A stretch of DNA of 30,664 bases from JBGOUJ01 sp041477005 (GTDB taxonomy: Bacteria; Acidobacteriota; Terriglobia; Bryobacterales; JACQDG01): positions 1-30,664 of the forward strand of contig JBGOUJ010000018.1 of NCBI GenBank assembly GCA_041477005.1. Direction: 5' to 3'. Positions 6,369 through 13,827 of the stretch are shown in pieces; the first letter of the stretch is position 1, and the number at the start of each line of letters is the position of its first letter. The position numbers were made by a program, and so were the translations under genes. The notes beneath the pieces are model-generated. The model did no database searches and was not told where the DNA came from. It saw only the letters and a list, made by a program, of their open reading frames with translations.

Positions 6369-6842
6369 ATGAGAGCGACTGTCAAGAAGCGTGGCTCGGC
6401 GATGGTGGAATCGGTGTTTGTCATTATCCCGCTGCTGGCCCTGCTGCTGGGTCTGCTCGATTTCGGTTTCGCCGTCTTCTTGAAGAACACCTTTCAGCAT
6501 GCGGTGCGGGAAGGGGTTCGCTACGCGATTACCAGCCAGACCAAGACGGGGATGGGGCAGATCGCATCCATCCAGTACATTGTGCAGGAGAACGCACTGG
6601 GGTTCCTGAACGGATCGTCGGGAGCGGCCGTGATCTTCATCCGCTTTTACGTTCCGGGGACGCTGGCGCAAGTCACCGGCCCGGGCAGCAACATCGGGGG
6701 CAACATCGTGGAAGTCTCCATTGAAGGCTACACCTGGAGCTGGATGTCGTTCTTGCTAAAATCCCGCACGCCGCTGACGCTGACAGCACGCTCTTCGGAC
6801 CGCATGGAGGGGAGTCCAAGCACCGGACCTCCGGCGCTGTAG
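6369..6842 (+). CDS. TadE-like pilus assembly protein
   Basis: A 157-residue pseudopilin-like protein. The N-terminus MRATVKKRGSAMVESVFVII is the TadE pattern: basic, Gly-Ser, a Glu at position 14, and one membrane helix (about residues 15-36). The rest (through GYTWSWMSFLLKSRTPLTLTARSS) is the predicted exported domain typical of TadE. TadE-like proteins are minor components needed for tight-adherence (Flp) pili. The frame is open from 6204, but the ATG at 6369 was chosen because GAGGAGG (6351-6357) lies 11 bp upstream and the protein then begins as TadE should. First gene of a three-gene operon. Confidence 0.88.
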   Translation: MRATVKKRGSAMVESVFVIIPLLALLLGLLDFGFAVFLKNTFQHAVREGVRYAITSQTKTGMGQIASIQYIVQENALGFLNGSSGAAVIFIRFYVPGTLAQVTGPGSNIGGNIVEVSIEGYTWSWMSFLLKSRTPLTLTARSSDRMEGSPSTGPPAL

Positions 6843-6861
6843 ACTCGCAAGGAGAGACAGG

Positions 6862-7482
6862 ATGCGCTTATCGAGCAGGACGAAACGACGGGGCAACGCG
6901 CTACTGGAGTTTGCGATCGTCTCGATCTTTCTCGTTCCCCTGCTGTTGGGGATGTTTGTGATCGGTGTAAACCTGGGGCGCAGCATTCAGGTGATCCAGT
7001 TGACCCGGGATGTAGGGCACATGTACGCCCAGCAAGTGGATTTCTCCCTGGCGGCCAACCAGAACATCCTGGTGCGGCTGGCCTACGGCATGGGGATGAC
7101 AACAACCACGGGCGATGGCGTAGTCATTCTTTCCAAGGTTATGTATGCCGGGGCGGCCCAGTGCACGGCGGCGGGGTTGACCACCAGCCAGTGCAAGAAC
7201 ATCAACCAGAACGTGTTCCTGCAGCGCATCGTGGTCGGCAATTTTTCGCAGTCCTCGAGCCAGTTCGGGACGCCCACGGCCAGCCTGATCGACTCCCAGG
7301 GCATCGTAAAGAACTATCTCACGGATGCGAGCGCCGTCGCCAACAACTTCGGGTCCCTCATGACGCTGAATCCGGGAGACGTCGGCTACATGGTGGAGTC
7401 TTTTTTCACCTCGCCGGACCTCGGGGCGCTGGCCAACGGGCAGACAACTAACAGCGGGGTTTACGCCCGCGCGATCTTCTAA
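6862..7482 (+). CDS. TadE/TadG-like pilus protein
   Basis: A 206-residue protein with the same plan as its upstream neighbour: basic start, RRGNALLEFAIVSIFLVPLLLGM with the conserved Glu at residue 16 and one membrane helix, then an extended exported domain rich in Asn, Gln, Ser and Thr. AAGGAG lies shortly before the ATG. It begins 19 bp after the previous stop and is followed after 26 bp by the vWA protein gene, so the three are surely co-transcribed. Probably a second minor pseudopilin. The secretion ATPase and platform genes (tadA, tadB, tadC, cpaB) are not in the window. Confidence 0.82.
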   Translation: MRLSSRTKRRGNALLEFAIVSIFLVPLLLGMFVIGVNLGRSIQVIQLTRDVGHMYAQQVDFSLAANQNILVRLAYGMGMTTTTGDGVVILSKVMYAGAAQCTAAGLTTSQCKNINQNVFLQRIVVGNFSQSSSQFGTPTASLIDSQGIVKNYLTDASAVANNFGSLMTLNPGDVGYMVESFFTSPDLGALANGQTTNSGVYARAIF

Positions 7483-7508
7483 AGAAGGAAAAAAGGAGCA
7501 CAGAGATA

Positions 7509-8921
7509 ATGGCACAACGAGTCCATCAGAATTGGCGTGAGAAGGGAATCGCAGTGATGCTGACGGCGGTGATGCTGACATTCATCATACCGATGGTGGG
7601 TCTGGCCATCGACGGCAGCATCTTGTATGCAATCAAGACTAAACTTTCGACGGCCGTGGATGCGTCGGCTTTGGCCGCCGCGCGATCGCTGAGCACCGGC
7701 CTGGACATAGGCTCGCAGGCCTCCACCGCTACGGCTACGGCGCAAAGCTTCTACAACGCCAACTTCCCCGCCACCTATTTCTTCGCTCCCCGTACCGCCC
7801 CCACCATCACCGTGAACCAGTCGTCAACCTTGGTCCGCACCGTGAAGGTGGACGCTTACGTCGACGCCCCCCTCTTCTTTCTGCGGGCGATGAACGCGAC
7901 CACCACGCGGGTCAACGCCTCCGGCCAAGCCTCGCGGCGCGACGTGAATGTGATACTGGTGGTCGATCGCTCCGGCTCACTCTCATTGTCAAGCTCCTGC
8001 GCTCCGATGCAGGCGGCGGCGGTCGGCTTCGTCAGCCAGTTCGCCGAAGCGCGGGACACGCTTGGGCTGGTCACCTTCGGTGGAAGCTACCGGGTGGATT
8101 TTGCGCCCTCGGTGAACTTCAAGACGGCAAGTCCCACCATCAGCAGCGTGATCAATTCGGTCGCCTGCAACGGCGCGACCAACTCCGCTCAAGGGATATG
8201 GCAGGGTTACAAACAGTTGGTGGCGCTCGCCCAGCCGGGGAAACTGAACGTCATTTTGTTCTTTACCGATGGCCAGCCAAACGGCATGACCGGCTATTTT
8301 CCGGTGAAGGCGGCCAGCTCTTGCACCGATAAGACCAACAAATTCGGATGGTCTTCCGCGCTTTTTAACACCTCGGTCACTCCCGCGGTGCCAGTTGGGG
8401 AGACCGGGGTACGAAACATAAGCGCCCCGGCGCCGCCGGTAGCTGCGGATCCGGGATCCATAGGCGGCGCAACCTCGAGCAACTGCGCTTACAATTCCAG
8501 TACCTCCAGTGTCGCTCAAGACATCGCCAACCTTCCGGACACCGTGGGCGGCGACTTCAGCGGCGGAGTAGGGAACGTTTCCATCTGGGGAAAGAAGTCT
8601 CTGCTGACGACCGGCGGGGGGAAGGCTCGAATCGATGACCCGGGCACGGTGATCAACGCTGCGATCAACGCGCTGGACAATGCGGCGGTCCTGATCCACC
8701 AGGACACGACTTACAGTACGGTGATCTACAGCGTCGGGCTGGGCGGCGCCGTGGATAGCACGCCGGAGGCGGGCTTGCTGCAGCGAGTATCCAACGACCC
8801 GGCCAGCGCGGATTTCAATTCGGCGTGGCCGGCCGGTAGATACATCTTCGTGACTGATTCAACGGGGCTCAACAACGCTTTTCAGGCGATAGCCTCGGAG
8901 ATCCTCCGGCTGTCCCTGTAG
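7509..8921 (+). CDS. TadG-like protein with von Willebrand factor A domain
   Basis: A 470-residue surface protein. Residues 11-45 (EKGIAVMLTAVMLTFIIPMVGLAIDGSILY) are the TadG/Flp-type N-terminal membrane helix, followed by the KLSTAVDASALAAARSL segment seen in TadG proteins. From about residue 145 comes a vWA domain with a metal-ion-dependent adhesion site: D153-R-S-G-S, a Thr in GATNS (about 224) and TDGQ with D254. Such proteins bind partners or surfaces through Mg2+. An insertion rich in Ser, Ala and Gly (about 275-360) interrupts the vWA fold before its final strands. AAGGAG precedes the ATG. Role inferred: adhesin or tip component of a Tad-like pilus. Confidence 0.87.
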   Translation: MAQRVHQNWREKGIAVMLTAVMLTFIIPMVGLAIDGSILYAIKTKLSTAVDASALAAARSLSTGLDIGSQASTATATAQSFYNANFPATYFFAPRTAPTITVNQSSTLVRTVKVDAYVDAPLFFLRAMNATTTRVNASGQASRRDVNVILVVDRSGSLSLSSSCAPMQAAAVGFVSQFAEARDTLGLVTFGGSYRVDFAPSVNFKTASPTISSVINSVACNGATNSAQGIWQGYKQLVALAQPGKLNVILFFTDGQPNGMTGYFPVKAASSCTDKTNKFGWSSALFNTSVTPAVPVGETGVRNISAPAPPVAADPGSIGGATSSNCAYNSSTSSVAQDIANLPDTVGGDFSGGVGNVSIWGKKSLLTTGGGKARIDDPGTVINAAINALDNAAVLIHQDTTYSTVIYSVGLGGAVDSTPEAGLLQRVSNDPASADFNSAWPAGRYIFVTDSTGLNNAFQAIASEILRLSL

Positions 8922-8958
8922 GTCGTGCGCGGCTCGGGCGAGTGGATCTAGGAGCTGG

Positions 8959-10152
8959 TCAAAGAATCTTCAGCTTGCGGCCCACGTCTTCCAGGATGCC
9001 CAGGGCCTGCTTGAGCTCCGTGCGGCTGTGGGTGGCGGTGACGATGGTGCGGATGCGGGCCTTGCCGGGGGGGACGGTGGGGTAGCCGATTCCTGTGGCG
9101 AACAGGCCCGCTTCGAACAACTCCCGGGAAAACTGAAAGGCCAGGGCGGCGTCGCCCACCAGGATCGGGGTAATGGGCGTTTCGCTCAGGCCGGTGTTGA
9201 AGCCGAGCTGGGCGAGGCCTTGCTTGAAGAAGCGGGTGTTTTCCCAAAGCTTCTCGATCAGGCCGGGCTCCTGCTCAAGGACTTCGAAGGCGGCCAGGCA
9301 ACTGGCGGCCACGGCCGGGGGATGGGACGTGGAGAAGAGGAAGGGGCGGGCGCGGTGGTAGAGAAACTCGATCAGGTCGCGGCTGCCGCAGACGTAGCCG
9401 CCGAGCACGCCGATGGCCTTCGACAGGGTGCCCACCTGGATGTGAACGCGGCCATGGAGGTTGAAGTGGTCCACGGTGCCGCGGCCGTTGCGACCGAGCA
9501 CTCCGCTCGAGTGAGCGTCATCGATCATCATGATGGCGCCGTATTTTTCAGCTAGGGCGACCAGGGGGGGCAGCGGGGCGATGTCGCCCTCCATGGAGAA
9601 GACACCGTCGGTGATGAGCAGCCGGCGGCCGGGCCCGGAAGGCGCCCCCGAGGCGATCTCGGCCAGGATGGCTTCGGCGGCGACGACGTCTTTGTGCGGG
9701 AAGACGCGAATGGCGGCGCGGGAAAGACGGCAGCCGTCGATGATGGAGGCGTGGTTCAGCTCGTCGGAGATGATGATGTCGTCTTTGCCGAGCACGGCGG
9801 CGACGGCGCCGGCGTTGGCGGCGAAGCCCGACTGGAAGACCACGCAGGCCTCGGCGTCCTTGAAGGCGGCGATCTTCTCTTCGAGGGCCAGGTGGATGGC
9901 CATGGTGCCGGCGATGCCGCGGACGGCGCCGGAGCCGACGCCGTATTTCTCGGTGGCGCGAAGGGCGGCCTCGCGGAGCTTGGGATGAGTGGTCAGGCCG
10001 AGATAGTTGTTGGAGCAGAGATTGATCACGCGGCGGCCGTCGAACTCGGCCACCGGCAACTGCTCGCCGCCCAGCACGCGCAGCCGCTGGTAGAGGCCTT
10101 TTTCGCGGAGCGAGTTGAGCTCGTCGGTGAGGTAGGAAAGAGGGTTCGTCAT
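8959..10152 (-). CDS. kbl: Glycine C-acetyltransferase (2-amino-3-ketobutyrate CoA ligase) family enzyme
   Basis: A 397-residue PLP enzyme of the alpha-oxoamine synthase family. Kbl cleaves 2-amino-3-oxobutanoate with CoA to glycine and acetyl-CoA in threonine breakdown. Visible: INLCSNNYLGL, H134 in ELNHASIIDG, D211 and H214 in IDDAHSSGVLG, and the PLP lysine K245 in GTLSKAIGVLGGY. Length fits. The same family includes 8-amino-7-oxononanoate synthase (BioF) and serine palmitoyltransferase; the N-terminal region (LNSLREKGLYQRLRVLGG) and overall pattern are closest to Kbl, but no threonine dehydrogenase (tdh) gene is beside it, so BioF-like or sphingolipid-type activity cannot be excluded. It lies downstream of the YheT-like hydrolase on the same strand, with a strong hairpin between them. 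Confidence 0.82.
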   Translation of the reverse strand: MTNPLSYLTDELNSLREKGLYQRLRVLGGEQLPVAEFDGRRVINLCSNNYLGLTTHPKLREAALRATEKYGVGSGAVRGIAGTMAIHLALEEKIAAFKDAEACVVFQSGFAANAGAVAAVLGKDDIIISDELNHASIIDGCRLSRAAIRVFPHKDVVAAEAILAEIASGAPSGPGRRLLITDGVFSMEGDIAPLPPLVALAEKYGAIMMIDDAHSSGVLGRNGRGTVDHFNLHGRVHIQVGTLSKAIGVLGGYVCGSRDLIEFLYHRARPFLFSTSHPPAVAASCLAAFEVLEQEPGLIEKLWENTRFFKQGLAQLGFNTGLSETPITPILVGDAALAFQFSRELFEAGLFATGIGYPTVPPGKARIRTIVTATHSRTELKQALGILEDVGRKLKIL

Positions 10153-10158
10153 GGAATT

Positions 10159-10239
10159 TTGATTTGTTGATTTCTTGATTTGTTGATTGAAAAACCCCGG
10201 GCCAGGCGGCCTTTAATCAACAAATCAATAAATCAACAA
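10159..10239. repeat. Large AT-rich inverted repeat made of 8-bp tandem units
   Basis: The left arm (10164-10192) and right arm (10212-10239) are complementary over about 28 bp with one mismatch and one bulged base; the loop (10193-10211) is GC-rich. The left arm itself is built of four 8-bp units TTGATTTG or TTGATTTC (10159-10190). The structure lies between the hydrolase stop and the kbl start, both on the minus strand. It could end or pause the upstream transcript. Its AT-rich composition stands out from the surrounding GC-rich DNA. Confidence 0.85.
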
Positions 10240-10242
10240 TTC

Positions 10243-11205
10243 TCAGGCATAGGCCTGGAGGAAGCGGATCGCTTGCCGGGCCGCCCAGAAGCGGGGCGGC
10301 GTGCGGGAAAGAAATGAAACGTGGCCCCCGTGCTCGGGGGCGAGCAGGTGGAGCGCCGGGTTGTCGGGCATCCGGAAGCACTGGAAGGGGATGAACGGAT
10401 CGTCGCGGGCCTGGATCAGCAGGGTGGGGATCCGGATGGCGCCAAGAAAGCGGCGGGCGGAGGACTGCTCGTAGTAGTCCCAGGCGTCGCGGAAGCCGAA
10501 GGCCGGGGCGGTGATGTGTTGGTCGAAGTCGATGACGGTGCGAACGCGGGACAGCGGGGCGGTGGAGAAGCGGTCGGGGAACAAGCGAGCTTTGCGGCGG
10601 TAGCGGGCGCGCAGGTCGCGGACGAAACGCCATTCGTAATGGCGGTTCCGAGGCTCGCCCAGGCGGCGGGCGCAGGCGGCGAGGTCGATGGACGCGGAGA
10701 TGGCGCAAAGGGCGGTCACGTGGGACGGCGCCGCGGCGCCCCATTCCCCGGCCAGTTTCAGCGCCTGGTTGCCGCCCATGGAGAAGCCGACCAGGAACAG
10801 CCGGCGGTCCGGGAACTGCTCGACGATGGAGCGCAGGTCGGTGGTCAGGCCGGAGTGGTAGAGGGTGGGGCAGAGCCCCTCGGTACCGCCGCAGTTGCGG
10901 ACGTTGAGGCGCAGCACATCGAGGCCGGCATCGAGCGCGGCGCGGGCCATCCAGCGCATGTAGGTCGACTCGCAGGACCCTTCCAGGCCGTGGACCATGA
11001 CGACGAGGGGAGCAGCCGCATTGCGCCAGTGGCAGCGGCCGAGGATCTGCACGCCCGGCTCGGTCGTGAACAGGCGCGGCTCGCCCGGCTCGAGACCAAC
11101 CGGCCAGTAGCGGCCGACGATGGTGTTGAGGTCGGGTTGGCCGAAGAGCGGCTGGTAGGGGTCGAAGTCCAGCGATCGCGCGGTAAGAGTAGCAGCGGGG
11201 GCCAC
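10243..11205 (-). CDS. YheT-like alpha/beta hydrolase
   Basis: A 320-residue alpha/beta-fold hydrolase of the YheT/ABHD1-3 group (COG0429 type), cytoplasmic or membrane-associated esterases of largely unknown substrate. Signatures: VMVHGLEGSCESTYMRWMA (oxyanion region), LRLNVRNCGGTEGLCPTLYHSGLTTDL, which is diagnostic for the group, and the nucleophile elbow GFSMGGN with S142. The rest of the triad is D268 or D269 (QARDDPFIP) and H295 (EHGGHVSF). Length matches the family. The start is GTG (11203-11205) preceded by a TAnnnT box instead of a Shine-Dalgarno site. Physiological role cannot be read from the context. Confidence 0.9.
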   Translation of the reverse strand: MAPAATLTARSLDFDPYQPLFGQPDLNTIVGRYWPVGLEPGEPRLFTTEPGVQILGRCHWRNAAAPLVVMVHGLEGSCESTYMRWMARAALDAGLDVLRLNVRNCGGTEGLCPTLYHSGLTTDLRSIVEQFPDRRLFLVGFSMGGNQALKLAGEWGAAAPSHVTALCAISASIDLAACARRLGEPRNRHYEWRFVRDLRARYRRKARLFPDRFSTAPLSRVRTVIDFDQHITAPAFGFRDAWDYYEQSSARRFLGAIRIPTLLIQARDDPFIPFQCFRMPDNPALHLLAPEHGGHVSFLSRTPPRFWAARQAIRFLQAYA

Positions 11206-11212
11206 TGGGCCT

Positions 11213-11218
11213 AGCTTA
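11213..11218 (-). promoter_or_regulatory. -10-like box TAAGCT, probable leaderless start
   Basis: On the minus strand TAAGCT ends 7 bp before the GTG start of the YheT-like hydrolase gene. Confidence 0.4.
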
Positions 11219-11242
11219 ACAGACGGGGAGACGGAGAGCCGT

Positions 11243-11298
11243 CAGCTATCAGCCGTCAGCTATCAGCGGTCAGCTATCAGCCGCCAGCCATCAGCCGT
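11243..11298. repeat. 14-bp tandem repeat, four units
   Basis: Four head-to-tail 14-bp units with consensus CAGCTATCAGCCGT (11243, 11257, 11271, 11285), differing by one or two bases. The same 14-mer family recurs at 18483-18528 inside the lipid A run, with an inverted copy at 18584-18604. It sits between the hydrolase start and the receptor remnant and is not coding. Confidence 0.9.
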
Positions 11299-11302
11299 GC
11301 TT

Positions 11303-11545
11303 TCAGCCACCTTGCGCTTCGGCAACCGGCGTGGTTGCAGGTAGGCGCTTGGCCCCCTGGAGGAAGTCGCGGCCATTGAGCGGGAGCTCCACGATGCGCT
11401 TGTTTTCGATGACCGTTCCGGCGTTCTCGGTGGTGAGCAGCGGGGCGCCGCCGGCCACTTCGACCACCTTGGCCACCGCGCCGACCTTCAGCTCGAAGTC
11501 GATGCGGGCGAGATGCTTCTGGCAAGCAGGGAAGGCTTTTGTCAA
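11303..11545 (-). pseudogene. Remnant of a TonB-dependent receptor (carboxypeptidase-regulatory/plug junction)
   Basis: An 80-codon frame, of which residues 15-64 (11354-11503) clearly match the junction between the carboxypeptidase-regulatory domain and plug of the large acidobacterial TonB receptors: IDFELKVGAVAKVVEV, then PLLTTENAGTV and RIVELPLNGRDFLQ. The intact receptor at 25811 has the matching LEVGAVDTVVEV and LPLNGRD at its residues 106-153. Here there is no signal peptide, no barrel and only a TTG start, so the piece is truncated at both ends. It is most likely the leftover of a deleted or recombined receptor gene. Translation is doubtful. Confidence 0.8.
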
Positions 11546-11546
11546 C

Positions 11547-11552
11547 TAGAAT
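11547..11552 (+). promoter_or_regulatory. -10-like box TAGAAT, probable leaderless start
   Basis: TAGAAT ends 8 bp before the ATG at 11561, and no Shine-Dalgarno-like sequence lies in the spacer CATAGGTC. No well-spaced -35 was found. Confidence 0.4.
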
Positions 11553-11560
11553 CATAGGTC

Positions 11561-12952
11561 ATGGCTCGATTGCTGCTATTCCTTTTCGTAGTGGTCCTGG
11601 CGAGGGCCGCCGACCGGGGACCGGTTTACGTGGTCCTGTGGTTTGACACCGAGGACTACATCGAGCCGGCTTCCGACGACGCGGCGCTGCGGCTGGCCCG
11701 GGACCTGGATGGGATGGGCGTGCGTGCCACGTTCAAAGTGGTGGGCGAGATGGCGCGGATGCTCGAAGGCCGGGGCCGCACGGATGTGATTCGCGCCTTG
11801 TCGGTCCACGACATAGGCTACCATTCCAACTTCCACAGCATCCCGCCGCCGCCGGCGGTTTACCTGCGGCCCATGGGGTATCTGGAAGGCGCGGCGGAGT
11901 TCCAGCGGCGGGAGAGCGGCGGGGTGCGGGACCTGCGGCGAATTTTCGGGGTGACGCCGAGCTGCTACGGCCAGCCGGGAAACTCCTGGGCGCCGCAGAC
12001 CAACACTGCTCTGCGGCGGCTGGGAATCCCGGTTTACCTCGATGAAGGATCCCATGTGGGCCTGCACGAGCAACCCTTCTGGTACGGCGGGATGCTCTAC
12101 ATTTTCAACATGGGCCGGTTTCTGATCCGGCCGGAGCTGGACCACGAAGACCAGTTCCAGGAAACCATGAAGCGGTTCGACCAGGATGTGGCCGAGCTGG
12201 CCGGGCGAGGTGGCGGGGTCATCAGCACTTACTACCATCCCAATGAGTTTATGACCACCGAGTTTTGGGACGCGCCCAACTTTTCCAAGGGCGCCAACCC
12301 GGAGCGCAGCCAGTGGCGGCGGCCGCGGCGACGCACCCCCGAAGAGGCCGAGCGGTGCTACCGGATGCTGCGGCGGTACGTGGAGCACGCCAAGAACACG
12401 CCCGGGGTGCGCTTCGTGACGGCGCGGGAGTTGCTGCCGCTTTACCAGAGCCCGGATGTATCGCACCTCCGGGTCGGACGGCAGATCCTCGCGAACCACA
12501 TGGCGGCGCGGCAGACGTTCCTGAGCGTGGGGACCTCCAGCCTCTCGGCGGCGGACGCGCTCCTCCTGCTGCTGGGCTTGGAGCCGGAGTTTGTGGACGG
12601 GCCGGTTTCCCGGCAACAGACCACCTATCGCCAAGGCGCCGTTCCCCGGGCGGCGTTCGAGGGGGCCAAGGCCGATGCGGCGGCCTTCATTCGACAGAAC
12701 CATCGGCTGCCGGCGGCGGTGTGGATCGGGTCGGAGACGCTTTCGCTCGCCGACTTCGCCGCCACGCTGGCGGCCGATGACGGCACGGTGGTGACGGTGC
12801 GCAAGGCCAATCCGGAGATGGAAAAATACGTCGATACCGACGCGGCGAAAGCCTTCGACTGGGTGATCCACCCGGAAGGCTTCCAGGCCCCGGAGCTGCT
12901 CGAGCTGGGGCGACTCGGAGCCTGGACGCTGAAGCCGGCGAGGCTCCGATAG
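11561..12952 (+). CDS. Exported polysaccharide deacetylase-like protein
   Basis: A 463-residue protein with a signal peptide (MARLLLFLFVVVLARA) and a NodB-type (CE4) deacetylase domain. Motif 1 is LWFDTED (D29, D32), motif 2 is GYHSNFHS (H88, H92); together these supply the catalytic Asp and the metal-binding Asp-His-His triad. CE4 enzymes remove N- or O-acetyl groups from peptidoglycan or exopolysaccharides. Later segments, ISTYYHPNEFMTTEFWDAPNFSKG and TPGVRFVTARELLPLY, fit the end of the barrel. The C-terminal third (about 300-463) is not familiar; it resembles a substrate-handling domain seen in acidobacterial homologues only in a general way. The GT2 gene starts 2 bp after its stop, so they form an operon. 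Confidence 0.85.
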   Translation: MARLLLFLFVVVLARAADRGPVYVVLWFDTEDYIEPASDDAALRLARDLDGMGVRATFKVVGEMARMLEGRGRTDVIRALSVHDIGYHSNFHSIPPPPAVYLRPMGYLEGAAEFQRRESGGVRDLRRIFGVTPSCYGQPGNSWAPQTNTALRRLGIPVYLDEGSHVGLHEQPFWYGGMLYIFNMGRFLIRPELDHEDQFQETMKRFDQDVAELAGRGGGVISTYYHPNEFMTTEFWDAPNFSKGANPERSQWRRPRRRTPEEAERCYRMLRRYVEHAKNTPGVRFVTARELLPLYQSPDVSHLRVGRQILANHMAARQTFLSVGTSSLSAADALLLLLGLEPEFVDGPVSRQQTTYRQGAVPRAAFEGAKADAAAFIRQNHRLPAAVWIGSETLSLADFAATLAADDGTVVTVRKANPEMEKYVDTDAAKAFDWVIHPEGFQAPELLELGRLGAWTLKPARLR

Positions 12953-12954
12953 GC

Positions 12955-13827
12955 GTGCTGATCTCGGTGGTTATTCCAGTCGCGAATGAAAAAGCTACGG
13001 TTGCGCCCCTGTGCCGGGCGCTGGAGAAGGTGCTGCCGACCCGTTACGAGATCGTGTTCGTCGATGACGGGTCGACCGATGGGAGCTGGGAGGAGCTGGC
13101 CAAGCTGCATCGGGCCGGCCAGGTGCGGGCGATTCGGTTCCGGCGGAATTTCGGCAAGACGGCAGCGCTCGAAGCCGGCTTTGCGGCCACGCGGGGCGAC
13201 GTGGTGTTCACCATGGATGGCGATCTGCAAGACGATCCGCAGGAGATCCCGCGGTTTCTGGAAATGCTCGATCAGGGCTACGACCTGGTGTCGGGATGGA
13301 AGAAGCACCGGCAGGACCCGGTGGGCAAGGTGGTCGCCTCGCGGATCTTCAACTATGTGGTGGGGCGGGTCTCGGGGGTGAGGCTGCACGACATCAATTG
13401 CGGGTTCAAGGCCTATCGGGGGGAAGTGGCGCGGAGCTTGCGGCTGTGGGGGGAGATGCACCGCTTCACGCCGGTGCTGGCTGACACCCTGGGGTATCGC
13501 GTGGGGGAGCTGGTGGTGACGCATCACCCGCGGCTGCACGGGCGTTCCCACTACGGCTTCAGCCGGCTGTTCAAGGGGTTTCTGGACCTGATTACGGTGA
13601 TGCTGATCACCCGCTACGGCGGGCGGCCGTTGCACGCCTTCGGCGTGGCGGCGCTGGTGGCGGGCGCGGCGCTGCTGGCCTTGCACGCTTCGCCGTACAG
13701 CTCCTACTTCATTGCGCCGGCGCTGGGAGTGCTGGTGCTTATGGCCGCCGGACTGGGGGCCGAGATTTTCGTGTACTACACCCCGCCCGCCGCTCCATCC
13801 CACCGCATCCGGGAGCAACTTGATTAA
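12955..13827 (+). CDS. Glycosyltransferase family 2, DPM1/GtrB-like
   Basis: A 290-residue GT-A enzyme that probably loads a sugar from a nucleotide donor onto undecaprenyl phosphate at the inner membrane. Motifs: ISVVIPVANEKATV at the start, IVFVDDGSTDGSW, FRRNFGKTAALEAGF, and the DXD-type TMDGDLQDDPQEI, all diagnostic of the dolichyl-phosphate-mannose-synthase-like branch. HDINCGFKAYRGEVA and HGRSHYGFSRLFKGFLDL follow, and two C-terminal membrane helices (about 222-240 and 245-270) place it with the GtrB/ArnC-like membrane group. Start is GTG, 2 bp after the deacetylase stop; its end overlaps the start of the next gene by 8 bp. Translational coupling is likely. Confidence 0.92.
   Translation: MLISVVIPVANEKATVAPLCRALEKVLPTRYEIVFVDDGSTDGSWEELAKLHRAGQVRAIRFRRNFGKTAALEAGFAATRGDVVFTMDGDLQDDPQEIPRFLEMLDQGYDLVSGWKKHRQDPVGKVVASRIFNYVVGRVSGVRLHDINCGFKAYRGEVARSLRLWGEMHRFTPVLADTLGYRVGELVVTHHPRLHGRSHYGFSRLFKGFLDLITVMLITRYGGRPLHAFGVAALVAGAALLALHASPYSSYFIAPALGVLVLMAAGLGAEIFVYYTPPAAPSHRIREQLD

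Noticed and set aside
11243..11298. CRISPR or attachment site
   Set aside because: Contiguous 14-bp repeats without spacers; no integrase or tRNA gene is adjacent.
11576..12871. 431-codon minus-strand ORF opposite the deacetylase
   Set aside because: Composition (Arg, Pro, His, Val) fits the reverse complement of a GC-rich gene, and the plus strand carries clear NodB motifs.
12625..13818. 397-codon minus-strand ORF opposite the GT2 gene
   Set aside because: His/Pro/Arg-rich shadow; the plus-strand GT2 carries all family motifs.
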